5,387 nt of DNA from an uncultured Collinsella sp. GTDB taxonomy: Bacteria; Actinomycetota; Coriobacteriia; Coriobacteriales; Coriobacteriaceae. Both the position numbers and the translations under genes were made by a program. The notes below the pieces were generated by a model. That model saw only the letters and a list, made by a program, of their open reading frames with translations. It did not search any database and had not been told where the DNA came from. This document shows positions 4,565 to 5,387 of this stretch, piece after piece; position 1 is the first letter of the stretch; the number at the start of each line of letters is the position of its first letter. Location of the stretch: the NCBI GenBank assembly GCA_900550205.1, contig URRJ01000119.1:1-5387 (forward strand), in the 5' to 3' direction.

Positions 4565-5387
4565 ATGCAGACTTACGAATCAGACGCTAACATCGGCAAC
4601 ATTAAACTCATCGCCGTCGACATGGACAAGACGCTGCTCACCGACGAGCGCGTGTTACCGCAGGGTCTTGATGAGCGCCTGGACAAGCTCGCCGACGCCG
4701 GCATCGTATTCTGCCCCGCCAGCGGACGTCCCGCCCCCAAGCTCGAGGAGATGTTCGAGGGCATCAAGAACCGCCTCGCCTTTTGTCCCGACAACGGAGC
4801 GTGCGTGATCTATCGCGGCAGCTATATCTATAAGAGCAATATCGACGTGGAACTGTACCAGCAGGTCTTGAGCCGCGCCTCTGAGGATCCTCGCGCTGTC
4901 CCCGTCCTGTGCTGCTTCGACGAGTTCTACGTGCTCGCGCGCGACCACCAATACCACGACGAGATCAGCGTCTACTACAACACGATCAACTACGTCGACA
5001 GCTTTGAGGGCATTGATATCGAGTCCAACAAAATCTCGGTCTTCTTCCCCGGCTACGACGCCGAGCCCGCATTCCGCGAGACTTATAGCCCCGAGTTCTC
5101 GGACAAGCTTTACGTCACCAACGCCGGGCGCGAGTGGATCGACTTTATGAACCTGGGCGTCGACAAGGGCGCCGGCGTCGCGCACCTGTGCGAGCACCTG
5201 GGCATCGATATTGCCGACGCCGCCGCCGTGGGCGATACCTACAACGATATTCCCATGCTGGAGCGCGTCGGCCACAGCTTTATCGTGGACAATGCCGAGG
5301 AGCACATGAACGCGCATGCCAAGTGGCGTATTCCGAGCAACAACGACGGGGGCGTACTGACGCTCATCGACGCCATCTTGGCGGCTC
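4565..5387 (+). CDS. Cof-type HAD-superfamily phosphatase (3' end cut by window)
   Basis: At least 274 residues, open to the right edge; Cof-type proteins are usually 265-285 long, so only a few residues are likely missing. The family removes phosphate from sugar phosphates, nucleotides or cofactors such as FMN or PLP, using Mg2+ and an aspartyl-phosphate intermediate. The HAD motifs are all visible: motif I VDMDKTLL (nucleophile D19, acid/base D21), motif II PASGRP (S53), motif III with K201 in VDKGAGV, and motif IV VGDTYNDIPML (D224 and D228). The region between about residues 80 and 185 is a C2-type cap, which sets substrate choice and cannot be read here. Motif I has lysine (K22) where glycine is usual. 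The start at 4565 has GAAAGG (4551-4556) 8 nt upstream; the first 12 residues are a short extension before the core strand KLIAVDMD. All 12 Arg codons are CGC or CGT. It is divergent from argG and probably unrelated to arginine synthesis. Confidence 0.93.
   Translation, partial: MQTYESDANIGNIKLIAVDMDKTLLTDERVLPQGLDERLDKLADAGIVFCPASGRPAPKLEEMFEGIKNRLAFCPDNGACVIYRGSYIYKSNIDVELYQQVLSRASEDPRAVPVLCCFDEFYVLARDHQYHDEISVYYNTINYVDSFEGIDIESNKISVFFPGYDAEPAFRETYSPEFSDKLYVTNAGREWIDFMNLGVDKGAGVAHLCEHLGIDIADAAAVGDTYNDIPMLERVGHSFIVDNAEEHMNAHAKWRIPSNNDGGVLTLIDAILAA

Noticed and set aside
4461..4808. Plus-strand frame of 115 codons overlapping the start of the HAD gene
   Set aside because: Its second half is the HAD gene read in the wrong frame, and it lacks a ribosome binding site at its GTG start. 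The HAD frame has all catalytic motifs and its own ribosome site.
4655..5317. Minus-strand frame of 220 codons opposite the HAD gene
   Set aside because: Val/Ala/Asp-rich antisense shadow without a ribosome site; the plus strand carries the intact HAD motifs.

Overview
This window looks like chromosomal DNA from a high-GC, Gram-positive type bacterium, most likely a coriobacterial actinobacterium such as Collinsella. This is inferred from codon use (almost all third positions G or C, Arg mostly CGC), AT-richer gaps between genes, A/G-rich ribosome binding sites of the AAAGG type, and the general look of the proteins. The taxonomic call is inference only; no search was run.

Layout. Four long genes are present. 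Three are on the minus strand: ndk (nucleoside diphosphate kinase, 40-444), argH (argininosuccinate lyase, 829-2259) and argG (argininosuccinate synthase, 2783-4009). One is on the plus strand and runs off the right edge: a Cof-type HAD phosphatase (4565-5387). In transcription order the minus strand reads argG, argH, ndk. argG and argH together turn citrulline plus aspartate into arginine and fumarate. ndk looks like a separate unit with its own promoter, because a good terminator lies at 741-778 between argH and ndk.

Two short genes lie in the gaps. The more important is a 24-residue leader peptide at 4215-4289 (minus), upstream of argG. It has a strong Shine-Dalgarno sequence and ends in RRQRVISRRR followed by a stop: six arginines in its last ten residues, four of them CGA codons. 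Immediately downstream are several competing short RNA stems and then a bulged 13-bp hairpin with a TTTTT tract (4104-4150), about 95 nt before the argG start. Together these have the architecture of a ribosome-mediated transcription attenuator that senses charged tRNA-Arg and controls argG. A candidate promoter (4398-4427), with a perfect palindrome inside its spacer, would start the leader RNA about 100 nt before the peptide.

The second short gene (2378-2548, minus) encodes 56 residues of unknown function between argG and argH. It has a good GAGGAG ribosome binding site and 73% G/C at third codon positions. A strong GC-rich terminator (2599-2628) separates it from argG, so argH and this small gene may be expressed separately from argG or through read-through.

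The remaining intergenic DNA (537-740, 2629-2782, 4440-4564) holds only weak signals, recorded below. No tRNA, rRNA, CRISPR array, insertion sequence or phage gene was recognised.
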